NCBI GenBank assembly: GCA_916610825.1
Contig: OU744453.1
Coordinates: forward strand, 10,931,826 to 10,995,825
Reading direction: 5' to 3'
DNA: 64,000 nt
Source of the DNA: Haliclystus octoradiatus
Taxonomy: Eukaryota > Cnidaria > Staurozoa > Stauromedusae > Haliclystidae
Part shown: in pieces, positions 10,701 to 20,398 of the stretch
Position numbering within the stretch: the stretch's first letter is position 1
Layout: the number at the start of each line of letters is the position of its first letter
Made by a program: the position numbers and the translations under genes
Notes under the pieces: model-generated
What the model was told of the DNA's origin: nothing
What the model saw: the letters and a program-made list of their open reading frames with translations, nothing else
The model's database searches: none

Positions 10701-11905
10701 AACTAAATGTAAAAATATAAAGTCTATGTTTAATAACAGCCATCTACGTTGACTTAAGTCTCATTTCACTAATTTTCAGATTTTGAAATAGGCTGGTTTT
10801 CAACTTTCCCCACTTTAAATGTCTCTCATATTAAAACACGGGAGATACAATTCACTATCTATATATGTTAGTATGTCATCCTCAGACATGTATCGAAGTG
10901 ATTTAAAAGAACTAAATGTAAAAATGTAAAGTCTATATTTAATTACAGCCATCTACGTTGACTTAAGTCTCATTTCACTAATTTTCAGATTTTGAAATAG
11001 GCTGGTTTTCAACTTTCTCCACTTTAAATGTCTCTCATATTAAAAAACAGGAGATACAATTCACTATCTATATATGTTAGTATGTCATCCTCAGACATGT
11101 ATCGAAGTGATTTAAAAGAACTAAATGTAAAAATATAAAGTCTATATTTAATTACAGCCATCTACGTTGACTTAAGTCTCATTTCACTACTTTTCAGATT
11201 TTGAAATAGGCTGGTTTTCAACTTTCCCCACTTTAAATGTCTCTCATATTAAAAAACGAGAGATACAATTCACTATCTATATATGTTAGTATGTCATCCT
11301 CAGACATGTATCGAAGTGATTTAAAAGAACTAAATGTAAAAATGTAAAGTCTATATTTAATTACAGCCATCTACTTTGACTTAAGTCTCATTTCACTAAT
11401 TTTCAGATTTTGAAATAGGCTGGTTTTCAACTTTCTCCACTTTAAATGTCTCTCATATTAAAAAACAGGAGATACAATTCACTATCTATATATGTTAGTA
11501 TGTCATACTCAGACATGTATCGAAGTGATTTAAAAGAACTAAATGTAAAAATATAAAGTCTATGTTTAATAACAGCCATCTACGTTGACTTAAGTCTCAT
11601 TTCACTACTTTTCAGATTTTGAAATAGGCTGGTTTTCAATTTTCTCCACTTTAAATGTCTCTCATATTAAAAAACAGGAGATACAATTCACTATCTATAT
11701 ATGTTAGTATGTCATCCTCAGACATGTATCGAAGTGATTTAAAAGAACTAAATGTAAAAATATAAAGTCTATATTTAATAACAGCCATCTACGTTGACTT
11801 AAGTCTCATTTCACTAATTTTCAGATTTTGAAATAGGCTGGATTTCAGCTTTCTCCATTTCAAAAGTATGTCACACTGAAACAGGTGATACAATTTACTG
11901 TTTAT
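7757..11905 (+). repeat. Satellite array, 209-bp monomer with a 162-bp deletion variant
   Basis: Taking GATTTTGAAATAGGCTGG as the phase marker, units begin at about 7988, 8202, 8411, 8571, 8780, 8942, 9151, 9313, 9522, 9731, 9940, 10152, 10361, 10570, 10779, 10988, 11197, 11406, 11615 and 11824. Most spacings are exactly 209 bp. One is 212, from a 3-base insertion near 10120, and three are 160-162. The short units lack about 47 bp (from AAAAGAACTAAATG to AACAGCCATC). Between 8411 and 9522 short and full units alternate, making a dimeric repeat of about 370 bp. From 9522 onward all units are full length. Edge units (7757-8410 and 11840-11905) are the most diverged. No long open frame crosses the units. 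Confidence 0.95.
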
Positions 11906-11925
11906 CTTAGTATGTATATACTAAG
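11906..11925. repeat. 20-bp palindrome at the satellite's right edge
   Basis: CTTAGTAT and ATACTAAG are inverted around a GTAT loop, immediately where similarity to the 209-bp unit stops. A further GACATACTA follows. It may be chance in AT-rich DNA or a recombination-associated junction. Confidence 0.45.
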
Positions 11926-13260
11926 ACATACTATGTTGTTATTAGTGTTCAGCCCTATAATGGTCTGCATAACTATTTTCTTTTTTTTTAATATGATTTA
12001 TTATTTGGATATATTGTTTTTCTGATAGTTTTACTCTATACTTTCTTTTTACTTTTTCAACTTTTATTTTATTATTCAATTCTTAATATCTATATCATAT
12101 TTTTTTTATTTATTTTACATAATCTACTTATATAATAACTTATACAATAATTATTATATTTGTTTGATTAATCTTCTTTTGTTTTGATTTTTTTGTTTTA
12201 GTCTATTTCATTGGTTTTGATTGTTTATTTCATGCTATTTTATTGAAGTTGATTTTTTTATTTGATCTGAATTTATATCATTCCATTGGATTGATTTTAC
12301 TTTATTGAATTTGATTTTATTTTATTTTCGTTGCATGCTGATTTGATTGATTTGATATTCTATTAAATTTGAATACCTTTGATTATTATATCATTCACCG
12401 TGAGTTCGAGCGTAGCGGAACTATTTTTTTTTACTTATTCAACGCCCGATTTTGGGCAAACATTTATGCATTTGTAGATACAATATTATATGTATAATAA
12501 AGTATATTCTATGTTATCAATATATTTATACTTTATTTGTATTTATTTACAATTTACTTATTCGATTGATTGAAGTCTTTTTTTAAGCAATACTCCGAAA
12601 GCTCAACATTGTTAACAAATTCGGTACAAGAGACTCAATAGATGTGCAATTTAGAATATGGTGTAAATACGAAGAAATTGATCCACACTGCCATCCATTT
12701 GATTGTAAAACCATAACATATAGAGTAATGGCCAATCTATTTGAGCTAATATCTAGAATATTGCAATAACTTAATTCAATTAATATTTAAGTTAAACTTA
12801 TAATGTGATTCGGCATAAATATCTACAATGCTGCAGTACTTCATAAGTTGTGTAACAAATCAATCATGAAATCAAATTCTTAATCAGATACGACGAAAGC
12901 AATCGACTATGCCAGGAGAACCCAGTCAGTGTTAGTGTTCCTGTGACATGGATCATTTAATTTAATGCATGATTGTATTTCATTTTGACTGTTTGAATTT
13001 GACGCCATTATGGTAGTTATTCTATCATCAAAACCAATCACATAATGCCACGCGGGGGTAAGCGGTTAGGTACAACACGTCCCCCTTTTAATTGAAGCAA
13101 GGCATGCGTATTATGAACGATACGTAACTTAGAAACATTACTGAAACATAAATAATGATAATAAATTAAATTAATTACGACGATAAGAGTAATCGAACCT
13201 GAATACGCCGCACGCTTGATCGATGAAAACTTACTAGACAAAAAGGTATTTAAACACGAC
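11926..13260. other. T-rich tract and unannotated sequence
   Basis: From about 11975 to 12400 the plus strand is strongly T-rich, with recurring TTGATTT and TTTTATT words, like a decayed simple repeat. From 12400 to 13260 the sequence is ordinary AT-rich DNA. It includes a GCCC-GATTTT-GGGC hairpin at 12444-12457 and a G-rich patch at about 13050. No coding or RNA gene was recognised. Confidence 0.5.
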
Positions 13261-13346
13261 CGGGTTGTATCATGTGACTTTACCCTAACCCAAACACATT
13301 AACGGGTTTGTATCACGTGACTTTACCCCTAACCCTAACACACTAA
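13261..13346 (+). repeat. Two-copy tandem repeat (42 and 44 bp) with telomere-like CCCTAA
   Basis: Copy one (13261-13302) and copy two (13303-13346) both run CGGGTT-GTATCA-GTGACTTTACCC-TAACC-ACAC-TAA. The second copy contains CCCTAACCCTAAC, two units of the animal telomere repeat, and the palindrome TCACGTGA at 13314-13321. A third copy begins with CGGGTTTCT and then diverges. It is too short to be a telomere remnant on its own. Confidence 0.7.
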
Positions 13347-13453
13347 CGGGTTTCTAGCCTCGATCGTGATGGTTGACCGTGATATAATCTCGAGTCTCGT
13401 GATATTGTCTCATACATGTGAACGCGATGATCTGCCATGATGTACTGTCGAGC

Positions 13454-13658
13454 TGTGATAGTTTGGCTAGGGCGAGGTGTTGTTTCTATCCGCTTGTCGC
13501 GAGGGGAGGAGCGTGATAGTGATAGAGAAGGGGTGGCTTATCGTATTTTTAATTGAGTTTAGTATATAGTTTTATAGATAGCTCTTATTTAATATTTTTA
13601 ATAAAGTTTCTTTGGTTTTCATGTTTTAATCATTAATAGTATTTTGCTCTCGTGCACA
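13454..13658 (+). mobile_element. 5' LTR of a BEL/Pao-like retroelement
   Basis: The 205-bp stretch opens TGTG and closes CACA, the expected TG...CA inverted termini. It carries AATAAA at 13600-13605, and three bases after its end begins a primer-binding site. The right border is fixed by that site; the left border is inferred from the terminal TGTG and is less certain. No second LTR of this element is in the window, because its body is cut off at about 14150. Confidence 0.6.
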
Positions 13659-13661
13659 TAA

Positions 13662-13677
13662 TGGTAGCATAGGGCGG
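13662..13677 (+). other. BEL/Pao primer-binding site
   Basis: TGGTAGCATAGGGCGG begins with TGG, complementary to a tRNA CCA tail, and its first eleven bases match the 3' end of initiator methionine tRNA with one difference. It sits just after the LTR and 26 bp before the gag ATG, as expected for minus-strand priming. Confidence 0.6.
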
Positions 13678-13702
13678 TTTTTAGGATCACATATATATCG
13701 TC

Positions 13703-14150
13703 ATGGGAAAAGGATCACCAAAGAAAGCACAACAGAAGAGTGCACGAGAAAAGGAGAAGGATGAAATAGAGTTTAATCGATTAGCGATTACAATAAATTT
13801 GAAAAAGAAACTAGGACAACGGTAAAATTAATCTACGTTTACTAGATACAAACAATCCTTATTAGATGGAAATTTAGAACGATTACCAAAGCAAGAGGTA
13901 ACAACAGGAAAGAATAGTTTAATAAATGCAGAATGGATTTAAATTTAGCCCTGTCAGAATTGATGGAATATTATTCAACAGCAGGAAATTTCGAAGAAGT
14001 AAATAAATATTTAACATAATTAGAAACATTAGAATGAGATTTATCTAAATCAGATGAAAAAGCGAGAGATTATTTAATTAGCATACACATACAAGCCAGA
14101 CCTTATGAAAGTAATAGAGTGGCATTCCTTGAGGCGTCACCGTCACCATC
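13703..14150 (+). pseudogene. BEL/Pao gag N-terminus, truncated and frame-broken
   Basis: An ATG at 13703 opens a 40-codon frame starting MGKGSPKKAQQKSARE, highly basic, stopped by TAA at 13823. Related coding sequence continues in other frames. From about 13938 a stretch reads LALSELMEYYSTAGNFEEV followed by NKYL, then a stop, and then more charged helix-like sequence to about 14150. This pattern of a lysine-rich start followed by a charged helical region after an LTR and a tRNA-Met-type primer site fits the gag start of BEL/Pao elements. The remainder of gag and all of pol are missing; the Gypsy LTR begins immediately downstream, so the element was truncated by, or before, that insertion. 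It cannot make a functional product. Confidence 0.6.
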
Positions 14151-14175
14151 TGTAAGAAGCTGTGTTACCGTGTAT

Positions 14176-14323
14176 TGTTACCATAAGAGGCTATAACATA
14201 TGGGTGCCTTAAAAGCACATGCTTTCCGTGTCGTACGATATTATGAATGTATATTATTGTTACTGTTACTTGCTGGTTCTGGCTGTGTTATCTTTTATCT
14301 AAACTGTAACTCAAACTACAACA
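14176..14323 (+). mobile_element. Probable 5' LTR of the plus-strand Ty3/Gypsy element
   Basis: This is a 148-bp segment beginning TGTTACCATAAG and ending ACAACA, directly followed by a primer-site-like GGTGTCAGACGTGAG. The right end is supported by that site and by the gag ATG about 105 bp further on. The left end is a guess from TG, since a second TGTGTTACC at 14161 is an alternative. No matching 3' LTR was found. Confidence 0.45.
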
Positions 14324-14324
14324 C

Positions 14325-14341
14325 GGTGTCAGACGTGAGAT
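14325..14341 (+). other. Gypsy primer-binding-site-like sequence
   Basis: GGTGTCAGACGTGAGAT follows the presumed LTR end. It resembles the GGTGTCAGAAGTGGGAT found just after the 5' LTR in many animal Gypsy elements, with two differences. Confidence 0.5.
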
Positions 14342-14427
14342 CCACTGCTTCTTTATAGCAGTCTCACAATTTACTCAAATTCAATAATATCAAACCTACT
14401 CCCTTATTTTTGGTTGAAAAAAACATC

Positions 14428-15183
14428 ATGGCCACATATCAATTACCTGCACCTGAGCCTCCATGCCTTAAAGGAGACATGGTTGAGAACGTTAAATCAT
14501 TCAGACCTCGCTGGTTAGATTGGAAATTAGCTACAGGAGTAAACTCACAAAAGAAGATGGCAATGCTGACCATAACGAAAAAAAAACTTGTTGCCATCAC
14601 ACTATTGACAATAATTGGAAAGGAAGCAGAAAGAATATCTAGAACCAAACCTGAGTTCATTGCTACAGTACTAGACGACCCAGAAATGTTGTGGGAAGCT
14701 TTTGAAAGCACTTTCTGCTGGAAAGACATGTTCTCTTTGAGCGTTAAAAATTTTTCAAATGTGAACAAACTGTAGCTGAGAAAACAACAGACTTTGAAAT
14801 CCGCTTGCGACGTTTCGCAGCTTCACGTGAATTCGGAAAACTCGAAGATGAATTACTAAGAGATATTCTTGTTGCTCATACCACAGACATTTCAACAAGG
14901 GACAAATTGTTGAAAGAAGGACCTGTCAATAATCTTAAACGATGTCTGGAAGTGTTGACTGCAGCCGAAACATCGCGCTATTTTACAGATCAACTTCCTT
15001 ATCTGACGCACAAATTCATGCCACAAAATGACAACTTACTCATTCACCGGGCAGTTTATCAAAAGACAAGCCTTATTATTCTAGCTGCAAATTCTATGGC
15101 AAAGCACATTTTAAAGGAGAGTGCCCAGCATTGGAAACAAATGCCACGAATGTGGTGGAATGAACCACCTAAGTGTTGTCTGC
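14428..15183 (+). pseudogene. Ty3/Gypsy gag with CCHC zinc knuckle, frameshifted
   Basis: The ATG at 14428 opens a gag-like frame (MATYQLPAPEPPCLKGDM...) that runs to a stop at 14773-14775. Homologous sequence continues in another frame at 14776-15120 (SREFGKLEDELLRDILV, then a helical capsid-like region). It shifts again into the frame holding a zinc knuckle at 15142-15183, C-x2-C-x4-H-x4-C, all four ligands intact. In a live element gag forms the particle and the knuckle binds the RNA. At least two frameshifts separate capsid from nucleocapsid, so it is dead. An open minus-strand frame over 14439-14768 is a shadow of this gene. Confidence 0.8.
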
Positions 15184-15700
15184 AAAAGCAAAAGAAACCA
15201 GCAACCTGGCAGCGATGAACATGCTCCAGTAGAAGCAATGCAAAACTCTCGCTCACTGAAAAGAATAAATGAAATCAAGAAAGGTAAAGATGGACAGTTT
15301 AGGATCAAAATGACTTATCTTGATCATTATGGAAATTACGATATGGCTACACAACTTGATACTGGTGCCACATGTAATGCTATGAGCTACGATGACCTAA
15401 TACAAATATTTCAATGTGGACCCACCTTAGGAAAACCAAAATTCAGCATTCAAATGTATGATGGTTCCATAAAAAAACCTCTTGGAACGTATCCATTGGA
15501 TGTCCATGCCAAAGGTGATGAAAGGAATAAAACAAAGAATTATGTTTGACATCATTCCAAAGGTTCCATGGCCTATAATCTCTGACTGGCTAACTTTGAA
15601 CATTGGTATCCATATTCGTCAAATACAGCCTGATATAAAAGATATACATACAAAGACAGTTTCAATGGCTTAGGATGCCTTGCTTGTGATTATCGCATAG
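15184..15700 (+). pseudogene. Ty3/Gypsy aspartic protease region, frameshifted
   Basis: The frame continues from the zinc knuckle into QLDTGATCNAMS, where D-T-G-A at 15358-15369 is the retropepsin active-site motif. The flap-like segment and a DGS loop follow. The open frame ends at about 15549; related sequence (FDIIPKVPWPIIS) continues in another frame to about 15670. The active-site triad residues are present, but the frame break near 15510 would prevent a complete protease. Confidence 0.7.
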
Positions 15701-15769
15701 AAATAGACGAAACCATCAGACCATGCCAAGATGCACCTAGAAGAGTGCCTAAATTGCCTTCAAAGATAA

Positions 15770-16700
15770 AATTCAGGATCGAATTGATGAACTGGTATCT
15801 CAAAATATCATAGAAAAGCTGGAAGGTCACTCAGATATGATCTGTAGCGCTGTGTATGTGGAAAAGAATAACAATATTAGAGTAATCCTAGATCCTAAAG
15901 CATAAAACAAAGCTATTCTCAGACCACGATATCAAATGCCCACAATAGACGAGGTTCTACCAAAATTAAACAACGCCAAATTATTCAGTGTACTTGATGC
16001 CAAAGATGGATTATTTCAAATCCCGCTAAGTCCTGAAAGCCAGAAACTTACAACATTCTGGGGACCAAATGGCACAAAATACATGTACCTGAGATTTCTA
16101 CAAGGGGTATGCAGTGCACCTGAAGAGTATCAACGCAGACAAGTTGAAGCCCTCAATGGTCTTACTGGATATCCTGTTATCGCTGATGAATTTGGTTCAG
16201 GAGACATACTTTTGGAGGCCTCTCAAGATCATAATAACAATTTTCAAGATATTCATTTTCATTGGGAATCAGAAAAGGAACAAGCATATCAAACAATTTT
16301 GAAGTTGATAGCGTCTACTCCAGTCCTGAAATATTACAATGTAAAAGAACAAATAACTTTGGAGAATGATTGTAGCTAAAAAGGAATAGGGTGCGGCCTG
16401 AAACAAAATGACCAACCTGTCGCATTTGCATCTCGTGTACTTACAGCCACCGAATAGAACTATGCACAAATCGAAAAGAGATGCTTGCCATTGTCTTTGG
16501 ATGTGAGAGATGTCATCAATACATATATGAACGGGATATCATCAACATTGAAACCGATCACAAGCAGCTTGTCGCCATTTTCAAGAAACCGATTCATTTA
16601 GCTCAAAGGCGTCTGCAAAGAATGATGTTAAGACAAATTTAATATTGATCTCAAATACAAAAAAGGATCTGAAATATACCTAAGTAACATGCTGAGTCAT
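15770..16700 (+). pseudogene. Ty3/Gypsy reverse transcriptase/RNase H, decayed and internally deleted
   Basis: Fingers-like sequence from about 15780 is stopped by TAA at 15903-15905. The same frame resumes with MPTIDEVLPKLNNAKLFSVL at 15936. Motif A is D-A-K-D-G-L-F-Q at residues 21-28 of that frame. The catalytic Y-x-D-D box has become V-I-A-D-E (residues 81-85), losing the second aspartate. Directly after it the thumb is missing: the sequence jumps to a connection-domain stretch (ASTPVLKYYNV). RNase H follows with TAA at 16377-16379 and further breaks; a TDHKQL motif is readable near 16555. Nothing could be translated intact. Confidence 0.75.
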
Positions 16701-16759
16701 GCATTTCTCCCAAACTATGAAAAAGGAATGCGGCATAGCACATCACAATGATATCTTTT

Positions 16760-17568
16760 CCCTCTTGCAGAGGAACAGGAAGTATTTGATACGATTGCAG
16801 AAACAAAACAGGCTGACTACGCGAATATAACCGGGCCTTCTGAGCAACATATTAAAGAAGCTAGCCAAAGTGATCCTGTACTTCAATCTTTGGTGAGGTT
16901 AATCTTTCATGGTTTGTCAGAAACAAAGAATGAACTTCCACTCCAAATTCGACAACTTTTGTCATTTCGTGACGAATTCATTGTCCGGAATGGCATAATG
17001 TACAAAGGCATGAAGATCTTCATCCCTCAGGCATTGCAAATACTAATGATCAACAAAGTGCACTCATCACATTTGGGAAGAGACAGGTACATTAGATGGA
17101 CAAAAGATGTACTGTATTGGCCTGGCGTAACCACCGACATTACAAATACTGTTGAGCAGTGTGAAATATCTGCTCAATACTCAGTTAAGTTAACAAAAAA
17201 AAATTATTTCAGTTAACAAAAAAAGAACCTATGATGTGGTCACTGATGTCACATCCCATACCAACTCTACCATTTGAGGTTGTCATCCAGGATCTATTCT
17301 CACACAAAAGGCAACTATCTTCTCACCGTTGATCATTATTCAGAAACTGCCAAATCGCTGCTAAAGAAAGCCAAAGAGCCAAAGAGACGGTAAAGACTTC
17401 AAACAGAGTCTACTTGATTGACGTAACGCACCTGGCCCTGATTGGGTTTTCACCAGCTCAGAAGCAACTGAGAAAAAGAGCTAAAACGACAATAACTTGT
17501 ACAAAAGGAAGTCTTGCACCAAAGATAGTGGAAAGAGTACCTGATATGATCAAAAAAAGGAAGCAATA
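16760..17568 (+). pseudogene. Ty3/Gypsy integrase remnant
   Basis: An open stretch at 16890-17216 contains the integrase zinc-domain pattern: HSSH, then YWPGVTTDI about 20 residues on, then a single cysteine (QCEIS) where two are expected, so the second zinc cysteine is lost. The start of the catalytic core with its first aspartate (VIQDLF) lies near 17290. Most of the core is then deleted, and a C-terminal GFSPAQKQL-like piece appears at about 17443. The coding relic ends at about 17568 (IKKRKQ and a stop). Immediately after it lies the LTR of the opposite-strand Gypsy element. Confidence 0.7.
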
Positions 17569-17575
17569 AATGTCA

Positions 17576-17734
17576 TGTAACACACAAGATAGTAGTCATA
17601 GATACTGCTCGTACGATAGCTAGCGAGAATCTAATCTAAAACATACAAGGCGTGTAGCTTGATGCCACACGTGGTTACATATATTATGATAGCGAGGTTA
17701 ATCACACTATGAGGCTAAAGTACGTTATACCACA
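17576..17734 (-). mobile_element. 3' LTR of the minus-strand Ty3/Gypsy element, 159 bp
   Basis: On the minus strand it starts TGTGGTATAACG right after a polypurine tract and ends GTGTGTTACA, giving TG...CA termini. The bases next to its outer end (17571-17575, TGTCA) would be half of the target duplication, but the other half lies beyond the lost 5' LTR. No second copy is in the window, because the element's 5' part was replaced by the satellite at about 20.4 kb. Confidence 0.7.
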
Positions 17735-17747
17735 GCTTCCCCTTTTC
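17735..17747 (-). other. Polypurine tract of the minus-strand Gypsy element
   Basis: On the minus strand this reads GAAAAGGGGAAGC, immediately upstream of the LTR start TGTGG. It is the expected plus-strand-primer position and fixes both the LTR border and the element's orientation. Confidence 0.75.
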
Positions 17748-17775
17748 TAGGATTAATTAATAATTGATTAAATAA

Positions 17776-20398
17776 CTACGAATCAAATCCATAATAGTTA
17801 GGCGTATTAGAGTGCCTTGTAGAGCGACGCAACTCAGGCGAAGCTGGAATGTCATAATTAGGTAACTGATTATCATTATCATTACTAAATCGGAGGGGGT
17901 ACTCAACCTATCTGATTTTGTGAAGCAAGAATCGTGCACCCTTCGGATTGCAACCATGCGGTATTAGTGCCTTTCGAAATAACAAATTCGGTCTCTTTCG
18001 TATGACCGTTAGGTAAAGGACGATACAGAACATGCTCTCCTGTTGAAAACCCTGCCACAAAAGGGACTCTTAGGTTACTCCCTAGTAGGATTTCAGCTGG
18101 CGATTTACCCCTTGCTATCGATGTTGTACGATGCACCAACAATATTTTATTAAGAAACATATCAAAGGAAACTCTTAAGCTACGATGCCATGCTTTCATG
18201 GCCCGCTTAACAGTCTGGACTGATCGCTCCGCCAAACAGTTGGCACGTAGAAAGTAGGCGGGTGATTCGGATTTGTAACAGCCAGACTTTGATAGCCAGC
18301 CAACGATCTCATCGTTAACAAATTCTCGCGCGTTATCCGAAACTAAATGTTTTGCCACACCAAAGCGGGAGAAAAAAGCTGAGAAAATACGGATAATATT
18401 GGGAGTTGATCTATCAGGACAACGAAATGCCTCAATCCAGCAACTGCCTGCATCGACGACAACAAATACATTTCCTATGTCGGGTACATGCCCAAAATCC
18501 ATGTCTAACCTCTCCCACGGTAAAACGGTAGGCCATTCATGAACTGTTTTACTTGTTTTTGGGCGTAAAGATGCGCAGTCTTTACAGCTGGAAACAAATC
18601 GATCTGCGTCTCTGGCCATACCTGGCCACCATGCCCCTTTTTGAAGAAATCGCTGAGTCGCATTAATGCCTTGATGAGTAGAATGCGCCTTACTCAACAC
18701 AGATTCACGCAGGGTAAGGGGAATATAGGGAACAGACCCACAATATATAACGTCCTTTTCCAGAGTCAGCATTGACTCAACGCGTGCAAAAGGGCGTTCT
18801 GCTTCTGATGGTGTTTTCCAATTCCCGGAGATTACGCGTGCTTTTATGCTTTTCGCAAAGGATCAAGATTTAAAGCTAGTTGAAGATCAGTCAATGGTAT
18901 GACTGAGTGTAAAAAAGCATTTTCACAGGAATCAATAATAGCAATGTTTGCGACAACATCTTCGCGGCTTAACGGGCTTGCAGATAAACGAGACAGAGTA
19001 TCGGCATGAGCAATCTCGGTTCCTGGACGATGCATTATATCAAAATCAAAAGCCATGAGCTTAATTGCCCAACGGCAAAGTCGTGCAGAGGTGGTCTTCG
19101 GAAGAGGCTGATTTGGGGAAAATAAACGTATCAATGTCTTATGATCTGTAATGAGGGTGAAGCATCTACCCAGCAAAAGTTGTCTTAATCGTTCAATGCA
19201 CCATACAATGCCTAGGGCCTCTTGTTCAGTTGCCGAATAGTTTTGTACAGCTTGATTAAGAGAACGTGAAACATAAATAACAGGCTTCCCATCTTGGGTC
19301 AAAACCCCTGCAATGCAGCTTTCTGATGCATCGGTAGTTAACGTTGCCTCTTAGACAAGGGAGTACGGTTGAACAAGTGGATTGCTAGACAATTCATTTT
19401 TTAGACGCTCAAAGGCTCTGTCGCAATGTGTATCCCAAACAAATGGTATGTCTATTTTGTGCAATTTATTAAATGGTCTAATTTTATCTGAAAAATTCGA
19501 AATCAAGCGACCAAAAAAATTAATCAGACCTACAAATGCTTCGAGCTCTTTTTTATTCTTTGGTGCTCGAATAGAATTTATTTTACTAACAAGTTGCTGG
19601 TCAGGTTGAATTCCTGCAGCAGAAATTCGATAGCCCAAGAACGAGATTTCTGTTGCATGTTCGGTACATTTTCCTGCATTAATGGACATTTTTCACGAAC
19701 GAAGCCTTTCTAAAATGGCATTTAATCTTTTATTGAGGGATTCCTCTGTTTCTGCAAATACTAATACGTCATCCTGATACGCAATCAAACATTTGAGTCC
19801 CGCAAGGACATCTTCTATAACGCGCTGGAAAATTGCAGAACTATTTCGCATTCCCATTTGCAGACGAGTGACTCGATAAAGGCCCTTGTTAGTATTTATT
19901 ACTGACAAATTTTGAGCAAAACCATCAAGTTTAACTTGCCAGTACGCCGACTGTAGATCAATTTTTGCAAAATATGCTGCACCCTCCATCTTGGAGAAAA
20001 TTGTTTCAATATTTGGTATTGGATAGTCGTCAACTAAAATTTTGCCGTTTACATGGACACTAAAATCTGCACACATGCGCAAACCCCCAGACTTCTTTTT
20101 TACCCAAACAACAGGAGAATCATTTTCTACACCACCCGATTCAATAGGTTCAATTACGCCCATTGACTGCAGTTTGTCTAGTTCATTGTCAACACCTTGT
20201 TGCAAGGGGAGTGGTACAGGTCTTGCTCTACAAAACATCGGCTTTTCACCCTCCTTTAGCTTCATAGACGCAACCACACCAGTAATATAGGGTAACGGTT
20301 TTACTTTTTGCTCAAAACAATTTATCGGCTGTGCACTATCAAAATTATGTCCTAATAAACCATAGTTAGAAAAAGACTTAACAACATGAAATATTAGA
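17776..20398 (-). pseudogene. Ty3/Gypsy pol (RT, RNase H, integrase), 5'-truncated, with few breaks
   Basis: Reading right to left, an open frame enters from the satellite junction at about 20398. Reverse transcriptase comes first: motif A (KIDLQSAYWQV) and an intact Y-Q-D-D box. An in-frame TGA at 19693-19695 follows, then the thumb and connection (ISFLGYRIS). An in-frame TAA lies at 19351-19353. RNase H follows, with DASES, an active-site glutamate (TEQEAL) and TDHKTL. A frameshift at about 18844 leads to integrase: HSTH...CKDC zinc domain, then core D (RLDMDF), D (LVSDNA) and E (LAERSV), all present. A second frameshift near 17925 leads to a C-terminal tail (LRRSTRHS...) ending at 17776-17778. 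Two nonsense codons and two frameshifts disable it, but every catalytic residue I could check survives, so it is much younger than the plus-strand copy. Protease and gag are missing. Confidence 0.88.

Noticed and set aside
13180-13225. tRNA gene or tRNA-derived SINE on the minus strand
   Set aside because: A GGTTCGATT box-B-like word is present, but I could not find a matching box A at the right distance or a cloverleaf.
13038-13241. 67-codon minus-strand frame
   Set aside because: Low similarity to anything recognised, no conserved motif, and next to repeats.
13314-13321. TCACGTGA as a functional E-box promoter element
   Set aside because: It is a single site inside a short tandem repeat with no gene nearby.
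17576-17734. 3' LTR of the plus-strand Gypsy element
   Set aside because: It does not match the presumed plus-strand 5' LTR, while the polypurine tract beside 17734 fixes it to the minus-strand element.
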